From Candidatus Roseilinea sp. (GTDB lineage Bacteria; Chloroflexota; Anaerolineae; J036; Brachytrichaceae), in NCBI GenBank assembly GCA_025998955.1, contig AP024676.1, positions 3,038,001 through 3,102,000 on the forward strand: DNA of 64,000 nucleotides, written 5' to 3'. The notes under the pieces are model-generated. The model searched no databases, was not told the DNA's origin, and worked only from the letters and a program-made list of their open reading frames with translations. Of this stretch, positions 24,933-35,280 are shown in pieces. A program made the translations under genes and the position numbers. Within the stretch, counting starts at the first letter, position 1; the number at the start of each line of letters is the position of its first letter.

Positions 24933-26387
24933 ATGACGGAAGCACCGTCCCTCGCTCCCTTCACTACGTTTGGTGAATACCTGCGCCATCTGCGCCGCCG
25001 CGCTCGGTTGACCCAGCGCGAGCTGGGCGCCGCCGTCGGTTATTCCGAGGCGCACATTGCGCGGCTGGAGGGCAACCAGCGCATGCCCGATCCGGCCGTG
25101 GTCAGCGCCCAGTTCATCGAGGCGCTGGGGCTGAAGGACGATCCCGAAGCGGCGCAGCAGTTGATCCGGCTGGCCGAGTCGGCGCGCGAGATGCGTAACG
25201 CGCTCAAAGCCGGCGCGCCGCGCGCCGGACAGACGCCGCCCACCAACCTGCGCACGCAGTTGACCAGCTTTGTCGGTCGCGCCGAGGAAATCGCCGAGGT
25301 GAAAAGGCTGCTCGGCGAGACGCGCCTGTTGACGCTGACCGGGCCGGGGGGCGTGGGCAAAACGCGCCTCGCTGTGCAAGTTGCCTCCGAGGTGCTGCCG
25401 CTGTATCCTGACGGCCTATGGGTCGTGCCGCTGGCGTCGGTTCAGGATGGCGCGCGCGTGCCGCATGCAGTCGCAGCAGCGATCGGCTTGCCGGCCCAGG
25501 ATGTCGTCACCGTCGAATCACTGCGCGACCGGCTGCTGGACGGGCGCGTGATGATCGTGCTGGACACATGCGAGCACTTGATCGGGGCATGTGCGACGCT
25601 GGCCGTGCGCCTGGTGCAGATGTGCCCCAACCTGACTGTGCTCGCCACCAGCCGCGAGCCGTTGAACGTGCCCGGCGAAGTTACCTGGCAGGTGCCACCC
25701 ATGCGTTGCGATGAGGCAATGCAGTTGTTCGTCGAGCGGGCGCGGGCCGTCCGGCCGGAGTTCACGCTCGATGCGAACGACGAAGCCTTGCTCGTGCAGG
25801 TGTGCCAGCAGCTCGACGGCCTGCCGCTGGCCATCGAGCTGGCGGCGGCGCGGCTGCGCGTGCTGTCGTTGGAGCAGATCGCCGCACGGCTGGACGATCG
25901 CTTCGGCCTGCTCACCGGTGGCAACCGGCTCGCGCCGCCTAAACAGCAAACGCTGCGCACGATGATGGACTGGAGCTACGACTTGCTCTCCGAGGCCGAA
26001 CGCGCGCTGCTGCGCCGGCTCGCCATCTTTCCCGCCGACTGGACGCTGGAGCTGGCGGAGGCCGTGTGCGCCTGGGAGCCGGAGGGCGAACCGACGACGC
26101 CGATCATCTTGCGCAGGGAAGACGTGCTGGACCTGCTCACACAACTGGTGAACAAGTCGCTGGTGACCGTAGACGAGGGCAGCGGGCAGCCGCGCTACAA
26201 CCTGTCCAACACCATCCGGCAGTATGCGCATGAAAAGCTGGTCGAGGCCGGCGAGTTCGACGCCGTGTATCGGCGCTACCTGGCGTATCTGCCGTTCGTG
26301 ACGCCGCGCGAGGCGCCGGCGGATGCTGCGCCCAGGAGCGCACGCAAGAAGCGGTTATCGCGATCCCCCGCCTCACGCGACGTCTAG
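24933..26387 (+). CDS. XRE-type HTH / NB-ARC ATPase regulator (STAND family), without TPR tail
   Basis: A 484-residue protein. Residues about 12-66 are an XRE-type helix-turn-helix (EYLRHLRRRARLTQRELGAA, then SEAHIARLEGNQRMP). Residues about 108-330 are an NB-ARC/STAND ATPase: FVGRAEEIAEVKRLL, the Walker A motif GPGGVGKTRLA, the Walker B region VMIVLDTCEHL, TSREPLNVPGE and GLPLAIELAAARL. A winged-helix region follows (NKSLVTVDEGS). Relatives usually run to 800-1000 residues with TPR or LuxR ends; this one stops shortly after NTIRQYAHEKLVEAGEFD with a basic tail. The ATG at 24933 gives a natural N-terminus. The 3' end overlaps the convergent acetyltransferase gene by 15 bp. Confidence 0.85.
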   Translation: MTEAPSLAPFTTFGEYLRHLRRRARLTQRELGAAVGYSEAHIARLEGNQRMPDPAVVSAQFIEALGLKDDPEAAQQLIRLAESAREMRNALKAGAPRAGQTPPTNLRTQLTSFVGRAEEIAEVKRLLGETRLLTLTGPGGVGKTRLAVQVASEVLPLYPDGLWVVPLASVQDGARVPHAVAAAIGLPAQDVVTVESLRDRLLDGRVMIVLDTCEHLIGACATLAVRLVQMCPNLTVLATSREPLNVPGEVTWQVPPMRCDEAMQLFVERARAVRPEFTLDANDEALLVQVCQQLDGLPLAIELAAARLRVLSLEQIAARLDDRFGLLTGGNRLAPPKQQTLRTMMDWSYDLLSEAERALLRRLAIFPADWTLELAEAVCAWEPEGEPTTPIILRREDVLDLLTQLVNKSLVTVDEGSGQPRYNLSNTIRQYAHEKLVEAGEFDAVYRRYLAYLPFVTPREAPADAAPRSARKKRLSRSPASRDV

Positions 26388-26840
26388 CCGCTTCTCCATC
26401 ACCAGGCCATCCTCGCCGTCGTGGTAGTAGCGCCGGTAGGTGTTCACCCAGGCGTAACCGCAGCGCTGGTAGAGCGCGATGGCGCGTGCGTTGCTGCGCC
26501 GCACGGTCAACCGGACGCGCGCCGCGCCGAGCGCGCGTTCCGCCGCCAGCAACAGCGCCGTGCCGATGCCCCGGCCCTGGGCGTCGGGGTGCACGGCGAT
26601 GATGATGATCCAGCCGCAGCGCTCGCGGGCGTTGATCTCACCGGCGACGAAGCCGACCACCCGCCCGCCGGCCGTCGCCTTCAGGCGCACCATGCGCGGT
26701 GTGAGCGCCATGCCCAGCAGCGTCAGCAGGTCGTAGGCGTCGCTGCCGAAGGCGGCCTGCTCCACGCGCCGGATCGCCCACAGGTCGAGCAGGCCGGCCG
26801 GCACGATCGCAAACGGTTCGCTCGCGGCAATGGCGTTCAT
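26373..26840 (-). CDS. GNAT-family N-acetyltransferase (RimI-like)
   Basis: A 155-residue acetyltransferase. The acetyl-CoA pyrophosphate-binding loop is HPDAQGRGIGTALLLAAE, preceded by a beta-strand (CGWIIIIAVHPD) and followed by VRRSNARAIALYQRCGYAWV, the usual end of RimI-like GNAT domains. The substrate is unknown; ribosomal-protein or small-molecule N-acetylation are both possible. It overlaps the convergent regulator by 15 bp. Its upstream gap is filled by word repeats, leaving little room for a promoter. Confidence 0.85.
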   Translation of the reverse strand: MNAIAASEPFAIVPAGLLDLWAIRRVEQAAFGSDAYDLLTLLGMALTPRMVRLKATAGGRVVGFVAGEINARERCGWIIIIAVHPDAQGRGIGTALLLAAERALGAARVRLTVRRSNARAIALYQRCGYAWVNTYRRYYHDGEDGLVMEKRLDVA

Positions 26841-26944
26841 CGAAAGGTTTGAGTTTCAAGTTGTGAGTTTTGAGTTGTTGGTCATCCCCACTCAGAACTT
26901 AACACTCAAAACTCACAGCCCACACCTTACAGTTCACCGCCCAC
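26841..26944. repeat. Word-repeat block with both orientations (possible long hairpin)
   Basis: The left half reads GAGTTTCAAGTTGTGAGTTT. The right half has the complement-type words ACTCAGAACTTAACACTCAA and AAACTCACAGCC. The two orientations face each other and could fold as an imperfect stem-loop. It lies between cbs and the acetyltransferase gene, both on the minus strand. Confidence 0.8.
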
Positions 26945-28342
26945 TCACGCCGCTAGAAAGTCAATCACGTCCATCATGGTGATCACGCCGTTCACGCGGC
27001 GCTGATCGTCCACCAGCACGGCGGCCTTGGCCTTTTGCAACACGTCGCTGAGGGTGTTGAGCGGGGTGCTCTCGTCCACGGTAGCCGCATCGCGAATCAG
27101 CGAGGCGATGGTCACCTCGTTGAACGACGCGTGCGAGTTGTCCAGCATGTAATTCAGGATGTCGCTCTCGCTCACCATGCCCTGCAGCTTGCCGTCGCCG
27201 TTGACGACCGGCAACTGCGAGAAGTCGTGCTGCTTCATGCGCTTGATCACCGCGCTCAGCGTCTCGTCGGCGTGCGCCGTGACCACCGGCCGCAGCGGGC
27301 TGGCCTGGATGAAGTCCCCTACCGTGCCCTGGTTCCAGTCGGTGTTCAGGAAGCCGTTCTCGCGCATCCAGTTGTCGTCGAAGAACTTGGTGAGGTAACG
27401 CGCGCCGTTGTCCGGCAGCAGCACCACCACGGTGTGGTCGGCAGTTAATCCAAGCTGGGGAATGGCCTTCAACGCGCCGGCGACTGCTGCGCCGCATGAG
27501 CCGCCGACGAAGATGCCCTCCTCACGCACGATGCGCCGGGCCATCAGGAACGATTCACGGTCGTTCACCTGCACCACTAGATCGCACACGCTCAAGTCGA
27601 GCGTGCTGGGGATGAAGTCTTCGCCGATGCCCTCCAGCTTGTAGGTCTTGAGGACGGGATGTTCGGGCACCTTGCCTTGCTTCCATGTGTCGAGCAGCAG
27701 CGAGCCGGCCACGTCCACGCCGACGATCTTGACGTCCGGCTTGCGCTCGCGCAGGTAGCGCGCCACGCCGGTGATGGTGCCGCCGGTGCCCATGCCGGCG
27801 ACGAAGACATCAATCTGGCCGCCGGTCTGCTCCCAGATCTCCGGGCCGGTGGTGGCGTAGTGGATGGCCGGGTTGGCCGGGTTGTGATACTGGTTGCCGA
27901 GGATGGCGTTGGGCGTCTCGCGCACCAGGCGCTCGGCCACTTTGTAGTAGCTGCGCGGGTCGTCCTTGTCCACGGCCGTCGGGGTGATCACCACCTTGGC
28001 GCCATAGGCGCGCAGGGTGCGGATCTTCTCGTCGCTCATCTTGTCGGGCATGACGAAGATGCATTTGTAGCCCTTCACGGCTGCTGCGATGGCCAGGCCC
28101 ACGCCGGTGTTGCCGCTGGTGGCCTCGACGATCGTGCCGCCCGGTTTGAGTTTGCCGGTGCGTTCGGCGTCCTCGATGATCGCGATGCCGATGCGATCCT
28201 TCACGCTGCCGCCGGGGTTGAAATACTCGACTTTCGCCAACACGTCCGGCGCGACGCCGCGGGTCACCTTGTGCAATCGCACGAGCGGCGTGCGGCCGAT
28301 CGTGTCTACGATCGAATCGCGCACGTCGGGATAGGTCTTCAT
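26945..28342 (-). CDS. cbs: Cystathionine beta-synthase (PLP enzyme with CBS-domain pair)
   Basis: A 465-residue enzyme. Residues about 1-320 are the fold-type II PLP domain: the PLP lysine in GGSVKDRIGIAI, the substrate loop EATSGNTGVGLAIA, and the phosphate-binding GMGTGGTITGVARYL. Residues about 340-465 are two CBS motifs (FSQLPVVNGDGKLQGMVSE and VLVDDQRRVNGVITMMDV), often regulatory nucleotide-binding sites. It condenses homocysteine with serine, or may act as cysteine synthase; the C-terminal CBS pair favours the former. The ATG lies 7 nt after TAGAAT, suggesting a leaderless start. Confidence 0.93.
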   Translation of the reverse strand: MKTYPDVRDSIVDTIGRTPLVRLHKVTRGVAPDVLAKVEYFNPGGSVKDRIGIAIIEDAERTGKLKPGGTIVEATSGNTGVGLAIAAAVKGYKCIFVMPDKMSDEKIRTLRAYGAKVVITPTAVDKDDPRSYYKVAERLVRETPNAILGNQYHNPANPAIHYATTGPEIWEQTGGQIDVFVAGMGTGGTITGVARYLRERKPDVKIVGVDVAGSLLLDTWKQGKVPEHPVLKTYKLEGIGEDFIPSTLDLSVCDLVVQVNDRESFLMARRIVREEGIFVGGSCGAAVAGALKAIPQLGLTADHTVVVLLPDNGARYLTKFFDDNWMRENGFLNTDWNQGTVGDFIQASPLRPVVTAHADETLSAVIKRMKQHDFSQLPVVNGDGKLQGMVSESDILNYMLDNSHASFNEVTIASLIRDAATVDESTPLNTLSDVLQKAKAAVLVDDQRRVNGVITMMDVIDFLAA

Positions 28343-28349
28343 GCGCGGT

Positions 28350-28355
28350 ATTCTA
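28350..28355 (-). promoter_or_regulatory. -10 box TAGAAT for cbs
   Basis: TAGAAT on the minus strand ends 7 nt before the cbs ATG, with no Shine-Dalgarno site between them. Same layout as lepB-like, tsaD and glyQS. Confidence 0.45.
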
Positions 28356-28460
28356 GAGCGAAATTAGGCGCCGAGAGCGCCAACAGGCCTGCAGACTGTT
28401 GATTTCTAGCGACGAGGCGCGGGGTATGATGCGCCCATCTCCCCTTTGAGGACGTAACCC

Positions 28461-29837
28461 TTGTCTGCCGTCGAAGAAACGATCGAAGTTCCTGCACGCG
28501 CCGGCGCAATCCAGGCGCGCCGGCGCGTGTTCGCCCTAGCCTGGCCGGTGATCGCCGAGAATTTCCTCGAAACGCTGCTCGGCATCGTGGATACCTGGCT
28601 GGTGGCCCAGCTCGCTATCAGCGCGCTGGCGCTGGCCGGCGTGGGCGCCGCCGTGCAGGTAATGCAGTTCCTGCTGGCGGCGCTGGCAGCGCTGTCTATC
28701 GGCGCGTCGGTGCTGGTAGCGCAATCGGTCGGCGCGCGCGACTTCTCGCGCGCCAATAATCTAGCCCGCCAGTCGCTCGTCTGGAGCCTGATCATCTCCA
28801 TCCCGCTGGCCCTGGCCGGCTTCTGGGCTGCCGGGCCGGTCATCGGCCTGTTCGGCATGCAGCCGGCCGCCGCCGAGATCGGCGTGAGCTACATGCAGGT
28901 GACGATGGGCACGGTGGTCGTGCTGATCGGGCTATTCATCGGCAGCGGCGTGTTGCGCGGCGCGGGCGACTCGCGCACACCGCTGATCGTCACCACCATC
29001 GCCAACCTGATCAACATCCCGCTGACGTGGGCGCTGATCTTCGGGCGGTTGGGGCTGCCCGAACTCGGCCCGGTCGGCAGCGCGTGGGCGTCGTTCATCG
29101 CGCGCGCCGTCGCGCTGGTGATCTTGCTGGCCGTGCTGTGGCGCGGGCGCAACGGTATTCGCATCGGCGGGCCGGGCGCGTGGCGGCCAGATGCCGCGGT
29201 CGCCAAAGGCGTGTTGTCCATCGGCGTGCCGGCGGCGTTGGAACAGATCCTGGCCAGCGGCGCGTTCTTCGTGCTCACCGTCGTGGTCGGGCAACTGGGC
29301 ACGGCGATGCTGGCCGCCAACCGCATCGCCATCAACGCCCTGGCGCTGGCCTTCCTGCCCGGCTTCGGCTTCGCGATTGCAGCCACGGCGCTGGTCGGCC
29401 AGAGCGTGGGTGCGCGCAACATCCGCGAGGGCGAAGCCGCGACGCGCATCGCGGCAACGTGGGCGCTGATCTGGATGAGCGGCTTCGGGTTGATCCTGTT
29501 CATCTTCGCGCCGCAGGTGCTGCGGGCGTTCACCGCCGATCCGGCGGTGGTGGGCGCCGGCATGAACGCGCTGCGCGTGATGGCCTTCAGCATGCCGCCG
29601 CTGGCGATCTTGTTCGTGGCAGCCGGCGGCCTGCGCGGCATGGGCAACACGCGCATCCCGTTGGTCATCTTCGGCGGCGGCTTGTGGACGATCACCGGCC
29701 TGGCTGCGCTGGCGGTGAACACGATCGGCGGCGGGCTGATCGCGGTGTGGAGCATGTTCGTGATCGGCACGCCGGTGATGGCCTGGCTGATGGTGCGCAG
29801 CTTCCGCAGCGCCGCGCGCGAGTTTCAGTATCCGTAG
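28461..29837 (+). CDS. MATE-family multidrug/cation exporter
   Basis: A 458-residue membrane protein with twelve predicted membrane segments in two homologous halves. The N-terminal pattern (RVFALAWPVIAENFLETLLG, then DTWLVAQL) and the matching motif in the second half (SIGVPAALEQILASGAFF) are typical of MATE/NorM-type exporters, which use Na+ or H+ gradients. The start is TTG 28461 after GAGGACG. A TATGAT box lies about 30 bp upstream (28425-28430), giving a normal leader, unlike several neighbours. It is divergent from cbs and convergent with a GAP-family gene. Confidence 0.9.
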   Translation: MSAVEETIEVPARAGAIQARRRVFALAWPVIAENFLETLLGIVDTWLVAQLAISALALAGVGAAVQVMQFLLAALAALSIGASVLVAQSVGARDFSRANNLARQSLVWSLIISIPLALAGFWAAGPVIGLFGMQPAAAEIGVSYMQVTMGTVVVLIGLFIGSGVLRGAGDSRTPLIVTTIANLINIPLTWALIFGRLGLPELGPVGSAWASFIARAVALVILLAVLWRGRNGIRIGGPGAWRPDAAVAKGVLSIGVPAALEQILASGAFFVLTVVVGQLGTAMLAANRIAINALALAFLPGFGFAIAATALVGQSVGARNIREGEAATRIAATWALIWMSGFGLILFIFAPQVLRAFTADPAVVGAGMNALRVMAFSMPPLAILFVAAGGLRGMGNTRIPLVIFGGGLWTITGLAALAVNTIGGGLIAVWSMFVIGTPVMAWLMVRSFRSAAREFQYP

Positions 29838-29840
29838 AGG

Positions 29841-30515
29841 TCAGCCGAGCAGGCCGGCGATGCCCTTCCACACGAACCAGACGCCGAAGATCAGCGAGGC
29901 GGCTATGGTGATGACGCGGTTGTTGCGCTCCAACCACCCGAGCACCGTATCCAGCAGCTTAGCGGATTGCGCAGGCGCGGCTGCGGCCGCGATGATCGGC
30001 GCCAGGATCAGCGACTGCGCGGCGATCGCAAAAACGAGATAGGCCAGCACACCGCCCGCCATCCCCAATTGCGCCTCGCGGATGACGGCGATGGCCGAGA
30101 GCGTGAAAACCCAACTCTTCGCGCCGACCAGCAGCAATAGCATACCCATACCAAACGTCTTGAGCGGAGTGACTGTGTTGAGGGCCGTCATCCACTTTGG
30201 CGGCGGGGCGTCGGGGTCCTCCTCTTTGCTCCACTTTTTGTACGCGGCGATCAGCAGCAACACGCCAACCACCAACACTAACGTCGAAGTGATGGCGCTC
30301 GTTCTCGATTCGCCCGTCGCATCACGCGCCGCGCCCAAGATGAGGCCGAACACGATGCCCTGCGCCAGACGCACGACGAATGCGCCGCCGACGAAGGCCG
30401 AGGCTTTGGCCACGCCACCCTCGCCTCGCAGCAACAGCAGCGTCAGGATGATCCAGAGCGGTACGATCGCCGAGGCGATCATCAGGGGAAGCAGGTCGTT
30501 CAGTAGCGTCTCCAA
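29841..30515 (-). CDS. GAP-family (Sap, sulfolipid-1-addressing-like) membrane protein
   Basis: A 224-residue protein with six likely membrane segments, arranged as in the GAP/Sap family related to the LysE exporters. The N-terminus (LLPLMIASAIVPLWIILTLL) and the central cytosolic loop (AAYKKWSKEEDPDAPPPKWM) followed by TPLKTFGMGMLLLLVGAKSW fit the family. Mycobacterial members are linked to glycolipid transport; the role here is unknown. It ends only 3 bp from the convergent MATE gene, with no hairpin between them. Confidence 0.75.
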   Translation of the reverse strand: METLLNDLLPLMIASAIVPLWIILTLLLLRGEGGVAKASAFVGGAFVVRLAQGIVFGLILGAARDATGESRTSAITSTLVLVVGVLLLIAAYKKWSKEEDPDAPPPKWMTALNTVTPLKTFGMGMLLLLVGAKSWVFTLSAIAVIREAQLGMAGGVLAYLVFAIAAQSLILAPIIAAAAAPAQSAKLLDTVLGWLERNNRVITIAASLIFGVWFVWKGIAGLLG

Positions 30516-30645
30516 GAATCTCCTTTGCGCTCAAATCGCGGCGATTCTGTGCGCCGTCGAAGGAATGGCACGAGCATGAACCCGTCTGCGGAGAGCGCGA
30601 CGTGGTTGGTGAGCCTCCGGTGAGTGGGGACATGGATATGCCGGG

Positions 30646-32321
<1,676 letters not shown>

Positions 32322-32325
<4 letters not shown>

Positions 32326-33392
32326 ACCTTCTTCTCGGCGAGCGCCTCGCCCAGCAACCCCTGCGGCCGGAAGATGAGCACCAGCACCAGCAGGGCGAAG
32401 GCGATGATGTCCTTGTATTCGGCCGGGATGCCGAGCGCGCTCGGCCCGATGGACTCGGCGATGCCCAGCACCAGCGCGCCGACCATCGCGCCGGGGATGT
32501 TGCCGATGCCACCCATCACGGCGGCGGTGAAGGCTTTGAGGCCGGGGATGAAGCCGCTGTTGAACTTGATCACCGAGTTGTGGAAGCCCAGCATCACGCC
32601 TGCCGCGCCGGCCAGCGCCGAGCCGAGCAGGAAGGTGAAGGTGATGATCTGGTTCACGTCCACGCCCATCAGCGCGGCGGTGTCGCGATCGGCAGCGACG
32701 GCGCGCATCGCCCGCCCCAGCCGGGTGCGCTGCACGATGACGAACAACGCGCCCATCAGCACCAGCGACATCAGGAAGATGATCAGTCCGGTGTAGGGGA
32801 TGAAGATCGGCCCAACGCGGAAGCCACCGGAGATGAGCGCCGGCCGCTGATATACCAGCGGGCTGACGCCGAAGACGAGCAGCACGGAGTACTGCAGGAA
32901 CAACGACGCGCCGATCGCGCTGATCAAGGGCACCAGCCGGGGCGCACCGCGCAACGGGCGATAGGCGATGCGCTCCAGCGTCACGCCGGTGAGCATTGCG
33001 CCGATCATGCCGACCGCCATCACGACCAGCAGCGCGATCACAACGAGGCCGGCCGGGCCGCTCATCCAGCCGAGCGTCTGGGCCAGTTGTAGCGCGAAGA
33101 AGCCGGCCACCCCACCAATCATCATCACCTCGCCATGCGCGAAGTTGATCATCAGCAGGATGCCGTAGACCAACGTGTAGCCCAGCGCCACCAGCGCGTA
33201 CACGCCGCCCAGCACCAGTCCGTTCACCAACTGCGAGGCCCAAAACGTGAGCGGATAACCCTCGGCTAGGCTGACCGTGACCGCGCGCGCGACCACGACT
33301 ATGACGATCAACACCGCAATGGCGCGTGCGATCCAGCGCGCCGTTTGCGCGCGGCGCTGCACATTCGGTGCGACAACGAGAGACTGAGACAC
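32322..33392 (-). CDS. livH: Branched-chain amino acid-type ABC transporter permease LivH
   Basis: A 356-residue inner-membrane permease. It has the LivH core (NGLVLGGVYALVALGYTLVY, INFAHGEVMMIGG) and the EAA-type cytosolic loop (QRTRLGRAMRAVAADRDTAA), followed by ALAGAAGVMLGFHNS. It has about 50 extra N-terminal residues with one additional membrane helix. It is coupled to livM by a 4-bp overlap. The gene order livK, livH, livM runs from the minus-strand promoter, with a strong hairpin between livK and livH. Confidence 0.93.
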
Positions 33393-33403
33393 GAACGGCG
33401 AGC

Positions 33404-33440
33404 CTAGAACCTAAGGTTCTTCGAGAACCTTAGGTTCTAG
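33404..33440 (-). terminator. Perfect 17-bp hairpin between livK and livH (attenuator)
   Basis: CTAGAACCTAAGGTTCT (33404-33420) pairs perfectly with AGAACCTTAGGTTCTAG (33424-33440) around a 3-nt loop. Each arm is itself nearly palindromic, so two smaller hairpins are also possible. It lies between the binding-protein gene and the permeases, where it would stop most transcripts or protect the 3' end of the livK message and so give more binding protein than permease. Confidence 0.75.
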
Positions 33441-33464
33441 AATGCAGCCGATGTCGGGCCGTGC

Positions 33465-34787
33465 CTACTGCAGGCCGAAGCCGAAGATTTGCTTGAACGC
33501 GCCGTTCTCGACGGTGAACACCTGCACGCCGCCTGCGCCGCACTCGCCGATCGGGCTGCAGGTCAGCGTGCCGGTGATGCCTTCCAAGCCGGATGTCCCG
33601 CGGACGGCCTTGATCAGCTCCTCGCGGTCAATCACCAGGTTGCCGGCCGAATCGGTCTTCGCAACCTTCTTGATTGCCTCGACGATGAGCAGCACCGAGT
33701 CGTAGGACTGGCCATGGAACGGGCCGAGCTTGCTCGGCTCGATGCCGAACTTGGCCACGTACTTCTCGACGAAGGCGTCCATCTTGTCCTTCTGGGTATC
33801 GCCGGCCACGAACGACATGTAGGTGCCTTCGGCAGCGGCGCCGGCCGTGTCGAGGTACTGCTGGGTGTAGGCGCCGTCCACGCCCATGAACTTGGTGTTC
33901 TCCAGACCGGCGATCTCCTTCATCTGCTGCGCGATCAGCGCGGCCTCGGTGGCGTAGCCGCCAAAGAAGATCAGGTCGGGCTGGCCGGCGCCGATCTTGG
34001 TCAGCGGCGCACGGAAGTCGGTGTCGCCGACTTTGGCGCCCTCGAAGGCGATCACCTCGCCACCCAGCTTCTGGAAGGCATCTCGGAAGATCTCGGCAAC
34101 ACCCTTGCCGTAGTCCGAGCTGTCGTGCATCACGGCGACCTTCTTGAAGCCCAGCGTGTTGAACACGAAGTCGGCATCTACCTCGCCCTGTAACCCGTCG
34201 CTGAGCGCTACGCGGTTGCACACGTCGCAGTCCTCGCCGGTCACCGCCGGGTTGGTAGCGCTGGGCGAGACGAACGGGATGCGCGCCTTCTGCAGAATAG
34301 GCTTCAGGCCAAAGGTCTCGCCGGAGCACGTGCCGCCGGTTACCGCTACGATCGTCGGATCGGCGGCGAACTTGTTGCCCACCACCGTGCCCTGATCACC
34401 GGAGCAGGCACCATCCTCGGCGACCAACTCGAAGAGGAAGCCGTTCACGCCGCCGGCAGCATTCGCGTCGTCAATGGCGATCTCGGCGCCCTGGCGGATG
34501 TCCTTGCCGGGATCGGGAATCGGGCCGGTGAGCGCGAACGAGCCGCCGATGCGGATCTTGCTGCCAGGCGGGATCACCACCGTGCCCGGGCCGGCGGCCG
34601 GCGCGGGCGCCTGGGTCGGTTCTGCAGGTGCCGGCGTCGGTTCGGGCGCCTGGGTCGGCTCGACCGGCGCTGGCGTGGGCGCAGCGGGCTGAGCCGGCGC
34701 TGCAGGTTGCGCCGGTACCGCGCAGGCTGCTAACAGAGAACAGACCGTGAAACCGGTTGCGAACAAAAGAAGGGATCGCGTTTTCAT
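33465..34787 (-). CDS. livK: Branched-chain amino acid-type ABC substrate-binding lipoprotein
   Basis: A 440-residue lipoprotein. The signal peptide ends at LLAAC (Cys near residue 22). A 45-residue Pro/Ala/Thr/Glu linker follows (PVEPTQAPEPTPAPAEPTQA). A type I periplasmic-binding domain then runs from about residue 75 (IRIGGSFALTGPIPDPGKD, GAEIAIDDANAAGGVNG, VAVMHDSSDYGKGVAE, PDLIFFGGYATEAALIAQQM). Cysteines in the GACSGD, GTCSGET and DCDVC regions may form disulfides. The ligand may be an amino acid, amide or urea. A GAGGAG site precedes the ATG. Confidence 0.93.
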   Translation of the reverse strand: MKTRSLLLFATGFTVCSLLAACAVPAQPAAPAQPAAPTPAPVEPTQAPEPTPAPAEPTQAPAPAAGPGTVVIPPGSKIRIGGSFALTGPIPDPGKDIRQGAEIAIDDANAAGGVNGFLFELVAEDGACSGDQGTVVGNKFAADPTIVAVTGGTCSGETFGLKPILQKARIPFVSPSATNPAVTGEDCDVCNRVALSDGLQGEVDADFVFNTLGFKKVAVMHDSSDYGKGVAEIFRDAFQKLGGEVIAFEGAKVGDTDFRAPLTKIGAGQPDLIFFGGYATEAALIAQQMKEIAGLENTKFMGVDGAYTQQYLDTAGAAAEGTYMSFVAGDTQKDKMDAFVEKYVAKFGIEPSKLGPFHGQSYDSVLLIVEAIKKVAKTDSAGNLVIDREELIKAVRGTSGLEGITGTLTCSPIGECGAGGVQVFTVENGAFKQIFGFGLQ

Positions 34788-35280
34788 CTCGTTTTCTCCT
34801 CTCGTGTGAAAGTCTTCTGATTCGGGTTACGCCTATAGGTGAGTAAATGTAATCGCAATCGTTGGCGTGCACAAATCGGCGAATGCAAGAGCAGCGGTGC
34901 GCAGCAGCACGCATCGGCTGTGTAACGATCTCCTGCGGGGACTTCCGCCGCGCTCCGGCAACGGCGCTTTTACTTCCCGCCGTTGGCTCAGCCCAGGCGT
35001 TTACGCGCGGGCAGGTCTCATCAGGAGTCAAGACACACCGGCAACCGGTGAACACAGGCGCGGCCCGGCATGGCTTCCATGTCGTCCACTTTGCTTACTC
35101 CGCGCAAAAAGCCACCCTCCTTTCTGCGCTATACCCCGGCTCCCCAGAGGTGTTGTTTCCGGTCACCAGCGACACTACACCTACGAACGCGGAGATCGCT
35201 TCGCTCTACCACAGTCGCGCCTCGTGCGCCCCGCCTTATTGCCTGTGTACCGCGTCTCTAACCCTGATCTCCGGTCTCCG
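34788..35280. other. Intergenic region with no intact gene
   Basis: About 490 bp between livK and the coiled-coil gene. The right part of livK's control region is AT-richer (around 34830-34860). Open frames of up to 200 codons run through it but have no family resemblance apart from the transposase-like fragment at 35153-35213 listed separately. Confidence 0.5.
35153..35213 (+). pseudogene. Decayed fragment of the IS transposase type found intact at 53731
   Basis: GTCACCAGCGACACTACACC and the following bases match the transposase gene around 54506-54565 (GTCACCAGCGACACCACGCT...). In the same frame they give LFPVTSDTTPTNAEIASLYH against LFLVTSDTTLTYDGITSLYQ in the intact enzyme. Similarity is lost within about 60 bp on either side. 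This is the conserved region just before the catalytic Glu, so it is probably a remnant of an older insertion of a related element. Confidence 0.45.
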
